Shown piece by piece: positions 1 to 10,772 of a DNA stretch of 64,000 bases. The position numbers were made by a program, and so were the translations under genes. Source of the DNA: Kineococcus terrestris (GTDB lineage Bacteria; Actinomycetota; Actinomycetes; Actinomycetales; Kineococcaceae); assembly GCF_041020765.1 (NCBI RefSeq), contig NZ_JBEUEJ010000018.1; one strand, given 5' to 3'. Under the pieces are notes generated by a model. That model saw only the letters and a program-made list of their open reading frames with translations, was not told the DNA's origin and made no database searches. The stretch's first letter is position 1. The number at the start of each line of letters is the position of its first letter.

Positions 1-185
1 AAGATGGAGGACAACACCAAAGGAAAACCCACGACCACCACACGCACACAACGCACGAAGATGGCCACAGGGGTTACAACATTGGCATCAACACTTGGCA
101 CACTGTTGAGTTCTCAAGAACCGGACGCTCTCGACCCGACCGCACTGTGGCGGCCAAGGCTCGGGGGCTTGGTCCTTCCATCCTA
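1..185 (-). promoter_or_regulatory. probable leader and promoter region of an rRNA operon that starts left of the window
   Basis: Read on the minus strand, positions 118-99 give CTTGAGAACTCAACAGTGTG. A GAGAACTCAACAGTGTG-type block is typical of the transcribed leader just upstream of 16S rRNA genes in actinobacteria, where it takes part in antitermination and processing. The stretch is less GC-rich than the neighbouring genes and has no credible ORF. A -10-like TAGGAT lies at 185-180 on the same strand. Positions 186-343 hold only small GC-rich hairpins, for example arms at 231-239 and 246-253. The 16S gene itself is outside the window, so this call rests on the leader motif alone. Confidence 0.55.
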
Positions 186-343
186 ACCGACCCGCGGGCC
201 GGCCCGGACACTCGATCTCCATCGGCTGGCGAGGGGCGCACTGAAGCGCCCTCGCGGGCTGATCTCGTCGGGGATCCGGTCACCTCTCGCGGGGACCGGC
301 CGCTTGCGCGTCCGTTCCTCCCCGGCGGGGTGTGACGACTACG

Positions 344-1654
344 TTAACCAGAGGTCAGCAGCGGGTCAAATCCGTGTGTCGGCTCCTCCTCCTCGGCGGC
401 GCGCGACCCCACGTGGGCGTCCAGCCGGTCCGCCAGCGCCCGGACCGCCCGGCGCAGCGGGCTGCGCGGCGCGGCCTCGACCAGGCTGCGTCCGGCGAGG
501 GCCGCCCGGTCGGCGGCGTCGTCCTCAGGCAGCAGGACGACGTCCTCCGCGCCGGCGAACCGCCGCAGCGTCCGGCGCACCGCGCGCTCCGGGTCGCTGC
601 CGGCCGCGGCCGCGCGCACCCTCCCCACCACGGGGACCGCCGGCGTCGACGGGCAGAGGTCCCCCAGGCGCTGCCACGTCCGCACCCAGCGCTGCAGGCC
701 CACCGGGTCGGCCGCACCCACGACGAGCAGCACGTCCACCGCCTCCAGGACCTGCAGGAGAGCGGTGTCGCGACCCTCGTCCTCCTCCAGCCCCGCCGGC
801 AGGTCCAGCACCACCCAGTCCGCGCACACCGCGGCGACGTCCAGCACCCGGCGCAGCGCCGCGGGACGCACCTCCGCCCGGCGCCACGGGTCCGCCGAGC
901 CGCTCAGGAGGGCCGCGCCCGGGAGCACCTCCGGCGCCAGGGCCGTCAGCGCCGCCGCGTCCAGCCGACCGGCGGTCGCGGCGCGCACGGCCGCCAGCAG
1001 ACCCGGCGCGTCGTCCAGCACCCCCAGCAACTGGGCGGCGCTGGCCCCGCGCACGTCCAGGTCCACCAGCAGCGAGCGGGACCCGGCGGCGGCCAGCTCG
1101 GCCGCCAGGTTGACCGCGAGGGTCGTGCGGCCCGCCGAGCCGACGGGTCCCCACACCGCCACGGACCTGCCCCGCGCGCCGACCGGGGCGCCGGTGGGCC
1201 CGCCGGACCACGCCGGGACGGCGGCCGCCTCCGGCACCACCTCCGGCGCCCCGGTCCGCACCCCGCCGTCGCCGTCGCCGTCGCCGCCGACCGCGGCCAC
1301 GGCCGTCAGCACCCGGCGCGCGAGCGCCTCCGGACCCTCCGACGCGCGCGCGACGTGCTGCGCCCCCCGCTGCGCCCAGCGCCGCTGCGCGGCCTCGCCC
1401 GCGGTGCCGTCCGGCACGAGCACCAGGAGGGCGACGCCGTGCTCGCGCAGGGCCGCCACGGTCTCGCCGTCCGCGCCCTCCAGGCCGTCGCCCAGCACGA
1501 CGGCCCGGCCCAGCCCGGCGGCCGCGGCCGCGAGGACCTCCGCCAGGTCGGCGCAGCGGCGGGTGACCACCAGGTCGCGCCGCGCCCCGCTCCACGCGGC
1601 GGCCAGCGCGGCCTCGCCGGGCCCGGGCACCGCCAGCAGCACGCCCGTCGTCAC
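344..1654 (-). CDS. MinD/CpaE-like P-loop ATPase
   Basis: A 436-residue protein of the MinD/ParA/CpaE fold. An N-terminal receiver-like domain (about residues 1-130) precedes a deviant Walker A region near residue 168, reading GPVGSAGRTT, in which the usual GKT lysine is replaced by arginine. The switch region that follows contains LLVDLDVRGASAAQLLG, and a later VVLDLPAGLEEDEG resembles the MinD Walker B. Such proteins guide pilus or secretion machineries to membrane sites. The GTG start at 1654 overlaps the stop of the SAF-domain gene by four bases, so the two are cotranscribed. No pilin, TadA or TadBC gene is next to it. The family is fairly sure; the target machinery is unknown. Confidence 0.7.
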   Translation of the reverse strand: MTTGVLLAVPGPGEAALAAAWSGARRDLVVTRRCADLAEVLAAAAAGLGRAVVLGDGLEGADGETVAALREHGVALLVLVPDGTAGEAAQRRWAQRGAQHVARASEGPEALARRVLTAVAAVGGDGDGDGGVRTGAPEVVPEAAAVPAWSGGPTGAPVGARGRSVAVWGPVGSAGRTTLAVNLAAELAAAGSRSLLVDLDVRGASAAQLLGVLDDAPGLLAAVRAATAGRLDAAALTALAPEVLPGAALLSGSADPWRRAEVRPAALRRVLDVAAVCADWVVLDLPAGLEEDEGRDTALLQVLEAVDVLLVVGAADPVGLQRWVRTWQRLGDLCPSTPAVPVVGRVRAAAAGSDPERAVRRTLRRFAGAEDVVLLPEDDAADRAALAGRSLVEAAPRSPLRRAVRALADRLDAHVGSRAAEEEEPTHGFDPLLTSG

Positions 1655-2454
1655 CGGCCCGCCCCCGCCGCGGCGGCACCGGGCACCGGCACCAGGGCGA
1701 CCTCGGCGTCCACGGCCAGGGCCTGCAGCGCGCGCGGCAGCACCGCCGGGCCCAGCAGCACCCGCACCTCGGCCACGCGCGCCGCCCCGAGCCCGCCGGT
1801 GAGCGGGCGCACCCCGGCCACGTCGGCGGCCTCGGCGAGCAGCTCCGGCTCGGGCAGCGCACCGCGCTCGGCCGGGTCGGCGGGCCAGGTGACCCACACG
1901 TCCACCCGGCCGCCCTCGACGACCTCCTCGTCGGGCACCGCGTCCAGCGGCAGGGCGACCACGCGCCCGCTCACGTCGGCACCGCCGCCGAGGGCGGCGC
2001 GGGGCAGCAGCTCCCCGGTCCCCAGCCCTCGCAGCGCGACCACGCCCGGCGCCAGGCGCTGCTCCGCCGCCACGTACGCGTCCGCCGTCGCCGGGTCCAG
2101 GCGCACCTGCACGGCCCGCAGGTCCTCCGCGGTCAGCGCGGTCCCCGCGCCCACCGGGCGGGCGAGCGCCCAGACGGCCTCGGTGCCGCGCGCCTCGGCG
2201 ACCGCGCGGCCGCCCAGGACGACCGAGCCGAGCACCAGGGCGACACCGACCAGCAGGCGGGGGTCGCGCCAGGACGGCGGCGCGAGCCGGCGCGCCCGGG
2301 CGGCGGGAGCCCAGGGCGCCACCGGGACCGCGTGCCCGGCCGGCGCGCTCACGAAGGCACCCGGGGACCGGATCGGGGACGGGGACGGGGCACGGGGGAC
2401 CTCCAGCTCGGGGGGCCCGACCGGACCCCGGGGTGCCGGGGACCCGGCCGTCAC
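1651..2454 (-). CDS. SAF-domain membrane protein (CpaB/RcpC-like)
   Basis: A 267-residue protein from a GTG at 2454. A proline-rich cytoplasmic tail of about 65 residues is followed by one membrane segment (LLVGVALVLGSVVLGGRAV). A SAF-like domain comes next (around LARPVGAGTALTAEDLRAVQV and LAPGVVALRGLGTGELLPR) and then an extracytoplasmic C-terminal half. SAF domains occur in CpaB/RcpC pilus assembly proteins and flagellar FlgA. The gene ends in a GTGA overlap with the ATPase downstream, which suggests the two proteins work together at the membrane. An in-frame extension exists further upstream but has no gene-like character. The family call is good; a role in pili is inference. Confidence 0.65.
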   Translation of the reverse strand: MTAGSPAPRGPVGPPELEVPRAPSPSPIRSPGAFVSAPAGHAVPVAPWAPAARARRLAPPSWRDPRLLVGVALVLGSVVLGGRAVAEARGTEAVWALARPVGAGTALTAEDLRAVQVRLDPATADAYVAAEQRLAPGVVALRGLGTGELLPRAALGGGADVSGRVVALPLDAVPDEEVVEGGRVDVWVTWPADPAERGALPEPELLAEAADVAGVRPLTGGLGAARVAEVRVLLGPAVLPRALQALAVDAEVALVPVPGAAAAGAGR

Positions 2455-2646
2455 GATGGTGGGGTCCACGGCGCGAGCTCCCCGTCCGTCGTCCACAGGG
2501 CACCCGGACGGCCCAACCGCGGGCCCGGTCGCCGTGGAAGGATGCGGGCGCCAGCCCCGCAGCGGGAGCACCGGCGCCGCACCGTTCCGCACCACCCCGC
2601 CACGCCCTGCCCCCGCAGCGCGCCCCGAGAGACCGGGAGGTCGTCC

Positions 2647-2862
2647 GTGATAGCCCGCTTCCTGCCCCTGGCGGACGTCGCCGAGATGCTGGCGATCTCC
2701 TCCGCGCAGGCCTACGCCCTCGTGCGCAGCGGCGACCTGCCGGCCATCAAGGTGGGCGGCCGCGGCCAGTGGCGGGTCGAGGAGTCGGTCCTCGAGGCCT
2801 TCATCGCGCGCATGTACGAGCAGACGGCCCGCGAGACCGGGCACCACCACACCGCCCGCTGA
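2647..2862 (+). CDS. small excisionase/BldC-type helix-turn-helix protein
   Basis: A 71-residue protein starting at GTG 2647 behind a clear GGGAGG at 2634-2639. It has the MerR/excisionase fold typical of BldC-like proteins: PLADVAEMLAISSAQAYALV is the helix-turn-helix, and a wing follows (AIKVGGRGQWRVEESVLEAF). Proteins of this size bind DNA cooperatively as small architectural regulators. It diverges from the SAF/ATPase pair with about 190 bases between starts, so it may control them. Nothing nearby suggests phage origin. Confidence 0.7.
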   Translation: MIARFLPLADVAEMLAISSAQAYALVRSGDLPAIKVGGRGQWRVEESVLEAFIARMYEQTARETGHHHTAR

Positions 2863-2883
2863 CCCGGCGGCCCACCACCCGGC

Positions 2884-3447
2884 TCAGCCCGGCAGCTCCT
2901 CGACGCTGAGGAGCGCGGCGAACGGCACCGTCGTCACCGCGCCGCGCGCACCGCCCGGCGGGACGGCCCCCGGCGGCCCGCCGCTGACGTCGAGGTGGTC
3001 GCGGCCCACCCGCGCCACGCACCCGCGCACGTCCTGCGCGAAGGTGCGCACCAGCACCGGCTCGGGCCCCAGCAGCGCCCGCACCGCCAGCAGCAGCGGG
3101 CGCGGGCGCCCGCCGGCCCCCGCCGTCGGCAGGGAGAAGCGCTCGACCCCCCGCGCCAGCGCGACCGCCGCCGCGGGCACCAGGACCTGCCGCGGCGGCG
3201 TCCCCGCGCCCGGGGTCGCCGCGCGCAGGAGCACCCAGTCGTCCCCGGCGTCCAGGCACCGGCCCTCGAGCCAGCTGCCGTCGCGCAGCTGCAGCGCCAC
3301 CTCGCCCCGGCTGGCCAGGACGCGCTGGGTCCAGCCGACCTCCGCGGCGTCGCGCAGGGCCCGGTCGGCGACCTCCGCCTCCAGGTCCTCCCGCTCCGCC
3401 TGCGCCGCGCGCCCGGACAGGTCCGCGAAGAGCTCGTCCCAGCGCAC
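2884..3447 (-). CDS. conserved hypothetical protein with an Sm-like/SH3-like pattern
   Basis: A 187-residue soluble protein without signal peptide or membrane segment. It begins MRWDELFADLSGRAAQAERE, a charged helix. A beta-rich part with small-barrel character follows (GEVALQLRDGSWLEGRCLDAGDDWVLLR), then further strands (PRQVLVPAAAVALARGVERF). Proteins with this start are commonly found beside the small HTH gene in actinobacteria. I do not recognise a specific function. It converges on the HTH gene with a 21-base gap. Confidence 0.55.
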   Translation of the reverse strand: MRWDELFADLSGRAAQAEREDLEAEVADRALRDAAEVGWTQRVLASRGEVALQLRDGSWLEGRCLDAGDDWVLLRAATPGAGTPPRQVLVPAAAVALARGVERFSLPTAGAGGRPRPLLLAVRALLGPEPVLVRTFAQDVRGCVARVGRDHLDVSGGPPGAVPPGGARGAVTTVPFAALLSVEELPG

Positions 3448-3630
3448 GGTCCCACGCTACGGCCGATCACCGGCTGTCACGCGCGTGCGCCCGATCGGGC
3501 GGAGAGGCCCGCGCGCCGTGGCGCGGAGCGAGCGCCGAGCGCTACACATCGACCCCGAACGACATCAAACGACACCATTCGGCACCCACCGGCCCCGTCG
3601 AGGGCCGTCGTGCGCAGAAGAGGAGAGATC

Positions 3631-4440
3631 GTGCCCACCGCTCCGTCCCGCCCGGCCCGCTCGTCCCGGGCGCTCGTCGGGCAGCGGCCGTCCGCGGTGC
3701 GGCTCGTCGCGGCCGCCGCGACCGGGGCCGTGCTCACGGCCCTGCCGCCGGCCGGCGCCACCGCCCTGCTGCTGGTGGCACGACCCGCTCTCGCGGCCGC
3801 CGCCGGACCGGCCCGCAGCGGCGAGGACCTGCTGCTGGCCGCGGCCGCGCTGGCCGGCTCGCTCGTGCTGGCGCTGCTGACCGCGTCGGTCGCCGGTGCC
3901 GCGGTCGGCGAGCTGCGCGCCCTGCGCCACGGCCGGCGGCGCACCCCCCGGGAGGCCGCCCGGCCCGTCGCCCGCGTCGTGGCGCTCCTCGTCGGCCTGG
4001 CCGTCGGGTCCGGGTCGGCCGCCGCTTCCGCCGCCCCGCGCACTCCCGACGCCGGGTGGGCCGTCGCCGCCACCGCTCCGGCGCTCGCCGGAGCGGGACA
4101 GCCGGGCGGGACGGTGCTGAACGCCACGGTGCCCGAGGTGCTCACGGCGGCGCAGGCCGGCGTGCCCGACGCAGGGTGGGCCCCGGCGCGGGCCGTGTCC
4201 GTCGACCTGCCCGGCGCGCTGCGCGCCCCCGCACCGGCCGGTCAGGGGGCCGGCCAGGGGGCCGAGCACGTCGTCCAGCGCGGCGACACGCTCTGGTCCC
4301 TGGCCGCCGACCGCCTGGGGCCCGACGCCGAGGCCGCCGACGTCCTCGCCGAGGCCCACCGGCTGCACGTCCTCAACACCGACGTCGTCGGCGCCGACCC
4401 CGACCGCCTGCTGCCCGGCCAGGTGCTGCGCCTGGGCTGA
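3631..4440 (+). CDS. LysM-domain membrane protein
   Basis: A 269-residue protein from GTG 3631, preceded by AGGAGAG. Three hydrophobic stretches occupy roughly residues 20-120 (ALLLVARPALAAAAGPA; LLLAAAALAGSLVLALLTA; VVALLVGLAVGSGSAAASA). A disordered linker leads to a C-terminal LysM-type domain starting HVVQRGDTLWSLAADRLG and ending PDRLLPGQVLRL. LysM domains bind N-acetylglucosamine polymers, so the protein probably sits in the membrane with its C-terminus in the cell wall. It is followed 74 bases on by the Rv3235-like gene on the same strand. Confidence 0.75.
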   Translation: MPTAPSRPARSSRALVGQRPSAVRLVAAAATGAVLTALPPAGATALLLVARPALAAAAGPARSGEDLLLAAAALAGSLVLALLTASVAGAAVGELRALRHGRRRTPREAARPVARVVALLVGLAVGSGSAAASAAPRTPDAGWAVAATAPALAGAGQPGGTVLNATVPEVLTAAQAGVPDAGWAPARAVSVDLPGALRAPAPAGQGAGQGAEHVVQRGDTLWSLAADRLGPDAEAADVLAEAHRLHVLNTDVVGADPDRLLPGQVLRLG

Positions 4441-4514
4441 CCCCGGCCCACCACCGCACCGGCCCGCCGGCCGCCCCCGCCGCCCTCGCCCACCCCGTCA
4501 CCCAGGAGACCGCC

Positions 4515-5087
4515 GTGCCCACCGCGCTCGCGACCGCACCGCTCGCACCCGCCCCCGTCCTGCCGTCGCCGGCGCGCCCGCGCCTGCTGCGCCGGCCGGT
4601 GCCGCTGGCGGCACCGCCGCTCGTCGGCCAGCCGGGCGAGGTGCGCTCGGTCTTCGGGCACGTCAGCGACGGGCAGGGGGTCCTGCCCCTCGAGGTGCCC
4701 GACGCGGCGGGCCGGCCGGTGCCGGCCGAACTGCCCGAGCCCACCGACTGGACCCGGCGCTACGTGCACGTGCTGTTCGAGGTGCTCGCCGCGCGGCGCC
4801 CGCCGCAGCAGCTCCTGCGGGCCTGCTCGGCCGACGTCTACGCCTACGTGCAGCGCCGGGCCGTCCTCGTCGCCCAGACCGCCACCCGCGCGCCCGCGCG
4901 TGCGGGCACCCCGCGCCGGGCCGTGCCCGCCCGGCCGCCCGTGGTGGTGCGGGTCCTCGTCAGCCGGCCCCTCGACGACGTCGTCGAGGCCTGCGCCGTC
5001 GTCCGCGACGGCGAGCGGCACCGCGCGGTCGCGCTGCGCCTGGAGGCCACCGGCACCCGCTGGCGGGTCACCGCGCTGGAGCTGTGA
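4515..5087 (+). CDS. Rv3235-like conserved actinobacterial protein
   Basis: A 190-residue protein starting at GTG 4515 behind AGGAG. The C-terminal 110 residues hold the conserved block of this family: the WTRRYVHVLFEVLAARRPPQQLL helix region is followed by VVVRVLVSRPLDDVVEACAVV and ends RWRVTALEL. Rv3235 lies beside the secA1-hpf region in Mycobacterium tuberculosis, and the same linkage to secA is kept here. The N-terminus is proline-rich and poorly conserved. The function is unknown. An association with secretion or the envelope is suggested only by gene neighbourhood. Confidence 0.65.
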   Translation: MPTALATAPLAPAPVLPSPARPRLLRRPVPLAAPPLVGQPGEVRSVFGHVSDGQGVLPLEVPDAAGRPVPAELPEPTDWTRRYVHVLFEVLAARRPPQQLLRACSADVYAYVQRRAVLVAQTATRAPARAGTPRRAVPARPPVVVRVLVSRPLDDVVEACAVVRDGERHRAVALRLEATGTRWRVTALEL

Positions 5088-5093
5088 CGCGAG

Positions 5094-5125
5094 CGGCCGC
5101 GGCGCCCCGAGGGGCACCGCGGCCG
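5094..5125. terminator. bidirectional hairpin between convergent genes
   Basis: The arms CGGCCGCGGCGCCCC (5094-5108) and GGGGCACCGCGGCCG (5111-5125) pair over 15 positions with one mismatch and a two-base loop. The hairpin sits between the stop of the Rv3235-like gene at 5087 and the stop of secA at 5163, so it can serve both strands. There is no T tract, as is common in very GC-rich genomes. Confidence 0.65.
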
Positions 5126-5162
5126 GGTCGCGCGCCGCCGCGTCCTGCGCGGCCGGGAGCGC

Positions 5163-7847
<2,685 letters not shown>

Positions 7848-7978
7848 GACGCCACTGTAGTCGCGCGGCCCGCCGCGCAGAGCACCGACGGGACGAACGC
7901 CGTCGCGGTGCGTGACTCGGCGGTCATCGAGGGTCATCGGTCAGCGCGGCGGCCGTCGCGCCCGCCGCCGCCGGCGGA

Positions 7979-10687
7979 TCAGCGCTGCGCCCCCAGCAGA
8001 CGGCGCAGCTCCGCCGGGCGCACCGCCCGCACCGGCGCGGGGGCGGGCGGCGCCCCGGGCGGCGGCCCGGGCGGGGCTGCGGCCACGCCCCCCTCGTCCT
8101 CGGCCACCTCGCCCTCGTCGAAGGGCCGGGCCGCGTCCCCCTCGTCCCCGGCCGCGTCGTCCCCGGCGCCGGCCGCGTCGTCCCCGGCGCCGGCCGCGTC
8201 GTCCCCGGCGCCGGCCGCGTCGTCCCCGGCGCCGGCCGCGTCGTCCCCGGCGCGCGCGAAGCCCGCCTCCAGGGCGGCCGCCACCGACCCGGCGGCCTCC
8301 GCGGCCGACACCAGCGCGAGCTCGGCCGCCGGCGCGGGCACCCCGAGCAGGTGCCCCTGGGCCTGCGAGCACCCCAGCTCCCGCAGCGCACCCGCCTGGT
8401 CGGCCCGCTCCACGCCCGCGGCGCCGACCCGCAGGCCCAGCGCGCTCGCCAGGCGCACCAGCGCCTCCACCGCCGGCGCCACCTCCTGCGCGCGCTCACC
8501 GGCCAGGGCCGCCACCAGCGAGCGGTCGAGCTTCACCCCGTCCAGCGGCAGGTTGCGCAGGGGCGCCAGCGCCCCCTCGCCCAGCACCCCCCCGCCCAGC
8601 ACCGCTCCGCCCAGCACCGCCCCGGGCCGCCCGGCGCTCACCGCGGCGCCCACCCCGTCCACGACCAGGCACGCGCCCGTCTGGCGCAGGCGGTGCAGGC
8701 GCGCGCGCAGCAGGTCGTCGTCACCGGCCGCGGCGCCCTCGGCGGCGCCGCCCGCGCCACCGGCCAGGACGGGCACGAGCGCGGCCGGCAGCTCCAGCAC
8801 CAGGGCCGCCGGGTCCAGCCCCGCCGCCACCACCGCCGCGCGCACGTCCTCGGCCGCCGAGCGCGACAGGGCGTGCGCCGCCGACAGGTTCACCGACACC
8901 CGGAAGCCGGGCGCGCGCCGGCACCAGCGCGCCGCGTCCTCGCACGCGCGGTGCAGCACCCAGCGCCACAGCCGGTCCGCCGCCGGCGAGCGCTCGGCGC
9001 CGGCCAGGAACGTCGCGGCGTCCAGCAGCCCCCGCGCCGGGTGCCGCCAGCGCAGCAGCGCCTCGGCCCCCACCACGGCGCCGTCGGCCAGCCGCACCAC
9101 GGGCTGGTAGGCCAGCTCGAACTCCCCGCGCTCCACCGCGCCGGCCAGGTCGGACTCCAGCTCCCGGCGCAGGGCGTCGGCGTCGGCCAGGCGGGCGCTC
9201 CAGACGGCCACGCCCCCGGCCGCGTCCGCGTCCGGCCCCGCGTCACCCTCCCCGCCCGCGGCGGGGTCGGCGCCGTCGCGGGCGCTGAGCACGGCGCTGT
9301 CCGCGCGGCGCAGCAGCTCCGCGGCGCCCACCTCGCCGTCGGCGACCGCCACGCCCACGCTGCAGCCGACCCGCACGGCGCGCCCGTCCAGCTCCCACGG
9401 CTCCAGCAGGCTCCCGCGCGCCCGCTGCGCCACCCGCAGCGCGGCCCGCAGGGGGTCCTCGTCGCGCACCACGACGGCGAACTCGGCCGCGCCCAGGCGG
9501 GCCGCCACGTCGTCGCCGCGCAGGCAGCGGCGCAGCCGGGCGGCCGCGCGCTGCAGCACCGCGTCACCGGCGGCGTGCCCGAGGGAGTCCTTGACGGCCT
9601 GGAACCCGTCCAGGTCCAGGAACAGGACCGCGGCGCCCAGGCCGTCGGTGGCCCGGGCCGCCAGCGCCACCTCCAGGCGGCGCAGCAGCGCGGCGCGCGT
9701 CGGCAGCCCCGTCAGCGGGTCGTTCGCGGCCTGCTCGGCCGCGCGCACCGTGTCGGCGTGGCTGAGCGCGGTGCTGGCGTGCTCGGCGAAGGCGCGCAGC
9801 ACCGTAGCCGCGACCGCGTCCAGCGGGTCGTCGGCGGCGGCCACGAGCGCGCCCACCCCGCGGCCGTTGACGTGCACGGCGGCGGCCGCGGGCGCGCCGT
9901 GCCCGCCCACGGACAGGCCGAACCCGCCCAGACCGCCCGCGGCGGCGAGCGCGGCCCCCTCCGCCAGCGCCGGGGAGCCCACGGCGGCGACCACCCGCAG
10001 CTGCATGCCGGCGCGCGGGTCGGCCAGCACCAACGTCACGGCGCGCCCGTCCAGCAGCTGCGAGGAGCTCCTGGCCAGCTGCACCAGCAGCTCGGGCAGC
10101 GGACGGCGGCTGGAGACGGCCCGCTGGAAGCGCACCGAGGTGGTCAGGACCTGCTCGCGCTGGCGCAGCGCCTGCTGCAGGCGGTGCAGCTCCGCGGCGC
10201 CCCGCTCGTCCTGCTGCTGCTGCCAGCGCTCGCGCTCGCGGCCGTGCCGGCCCAGCACCACCAGCGAGGCGGCCCGCGCCACCATCGCGGCCACCGTCAG
10301 GTCGCGGGCGCGACCGCCCGGCGAGCCCTCCGCCCGCCCGACGACCAGGTGCAGCGCCAGGTCCGGGACGGCGACGACCTCCGCGCGCACCCGGCCCAGC
10401 CCCGGCACCGCGAAGGACCCGCCGCGGTCGCGCACCACGCGCGCCAGCCCGCGCTGCGGGTCGCCGGCCGCGCCGCCCGCGCCGCCCGCGCCCAGGCCCA
10501 CCCCGGCGTGCACGTGCCCGCCCTCGCACACCGCGGCGACGTCGGCGTCGGCGAGGTCGGCGAGCAGGCCGGCGGCGCGCACCAGCACCTCGCGCTCGGT
10601 GGTCGCCTCCCCCAGGTGGTCGAGGACGTGCTCCAGCAGCGCAGCGGCCTGCTCGAGACCGTCGGGTGTCACCGCGGAGACGTCCAC
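7979..10687 (-). CDS. GAF-GGDEF-EAL protein with degenerate catalytic motifs
   Basis: A 902-residue soluble protein from GTG 10687. Residues ~1-300 look like a GAF-type sensor with a coiled-coil stretch (RHGRERERWQQQQDERG). The GGDEF domain starts near residue 321 (DPLTGLPTRAALLRRLEVAL) but its signature reads GAAEF instead of GGDEF. The EAL domain begins near 541 with EALLRW. However, the metal-binding DDFG block is VDGVG, and the AEGVE-type block reads AAGVE, losing the glutamate. The DGVKLDRS block is kept. Both activities are therefore probably lost, leaving a c-di-GMP or partner-binding role. An alanine/glycine/aspartate repeat tract lies near the C-terminus. No GGDEF or EAL partner is adjacent. 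Confidence 0.85.
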   Translation of the reverse strand: MDVSAVTPDGLEQAAALLEHVLDHLGEATTEREVLVRAAGLLADLADADVAAVCEGGHVHAGVGLGAGGAGGAAGDPQRGLARVVRDRGGSFAVPGLGRVRAEVVAVPDLALHLVVGRAEGSPGGRARDLTVAAMVARAASLVVLGRHGRERERWQQQQDERGAAELHRLQQALRQREQVLTTSVRFQRAVSSRRPLPELLVQLARSSSQLLDGRAVTLVLADPRAGMQLRVVAAVGSPALAEGAALAAAGGLGGFGLSVGGHGAPAAAAVHVNGRGVGALVAAADDPLDAVAATVLRAFAEHASTALSHADTVRAAEQAANDPLTGLPTRAALLRRLEVALAARATDGLGAAVLFLDLDGFQAVKDSLGHAAGDAVLQRAAARLRRCLRGDDVAARLGAAEFAVVVRDEDPLRAALRVAQRARGSLLEPWELDGRAVRVGCSVGVAVADGEVGAAELLRRADSAVLSARDGADPAAGGEGDAGPDADAAGGVAVWSARLADADALRRELESDLAGAVERGEFELAYQPVVRLADGAVVGAEALLRWRHPARGLLDAATFLAGAERSPAADRLWRWVLHRACEDAARWCRRAPGFRVSVNLSAAHALSRSAAEDVRAAVVAAGLDPAALVLELPAALVPVLAGGAGGAAEGAAAGDDDLLRARLHRLRQTGACLVVDGVGAAVSAGRPGAVLGGAVLGGGVLGEGALAPLRNLPLDGVKLDRSLVAALAGERAQEVAPAVEALVRLASALGLRVGAAGVERADQAGALRELGCSQAQGHLLGVPAPAAELALVSAAEAAGSVAAALEAGFARAGDDAAGAGDDAAGAGDDAAGAGDDAAGAGDDAAGDEGDAARPFDEGEVAEDEGGVAAAPPGPPPGAPPAPAPVRAVRPAELRRLLGAQR
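8161..8244. repeat. four perfect 21-bp tandem repeats inside the GGDEF/EAL gene
   Basis: Four identical copies of a 21-base unit (CCCCGGCGCCGGCCGCGTCG plus T) run head to tail. Part copies lie on both sides, starting near 8146 and ending near 8255. On the coding strand each unit specifies GAGDDAA, giving a flexible acidic linker near the C-terminus. The identity of the copies points to recent slippage, and the copy number is likely to vary between strains. Confidence 0.9.
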
Positions 10688-10772
10688 CCGCCGTTCCTCG
10701 GGACGGCGGGGGCCCGCGTTGAGGCGCCGGCGCCGATCTGACCCGAACGCGCCGTCCGACCGGGTGACCCGC

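Noticed and set aside
332..2650. long plus-strand open frame opposite the ATPase and SAF-domain genes
   Set aside because: The translation has no domain and is arginine/proline-rich. The minus-strand genes show clear motifs and coupled starts.
2801..3259. alternative minus-strand frame overlapping the HTH and hypothetical genes
   Set aside because: It is Gly/Ala/Arg-rich without structure and conflicts with the better-supported frame at 2884-3447.
8161..8244. regular 21-bp repeats as a possible CRISPR array
   Set aside because: The units are directly adjacent without spacers, in frame and inside a gene, so they are a tandem repeat.
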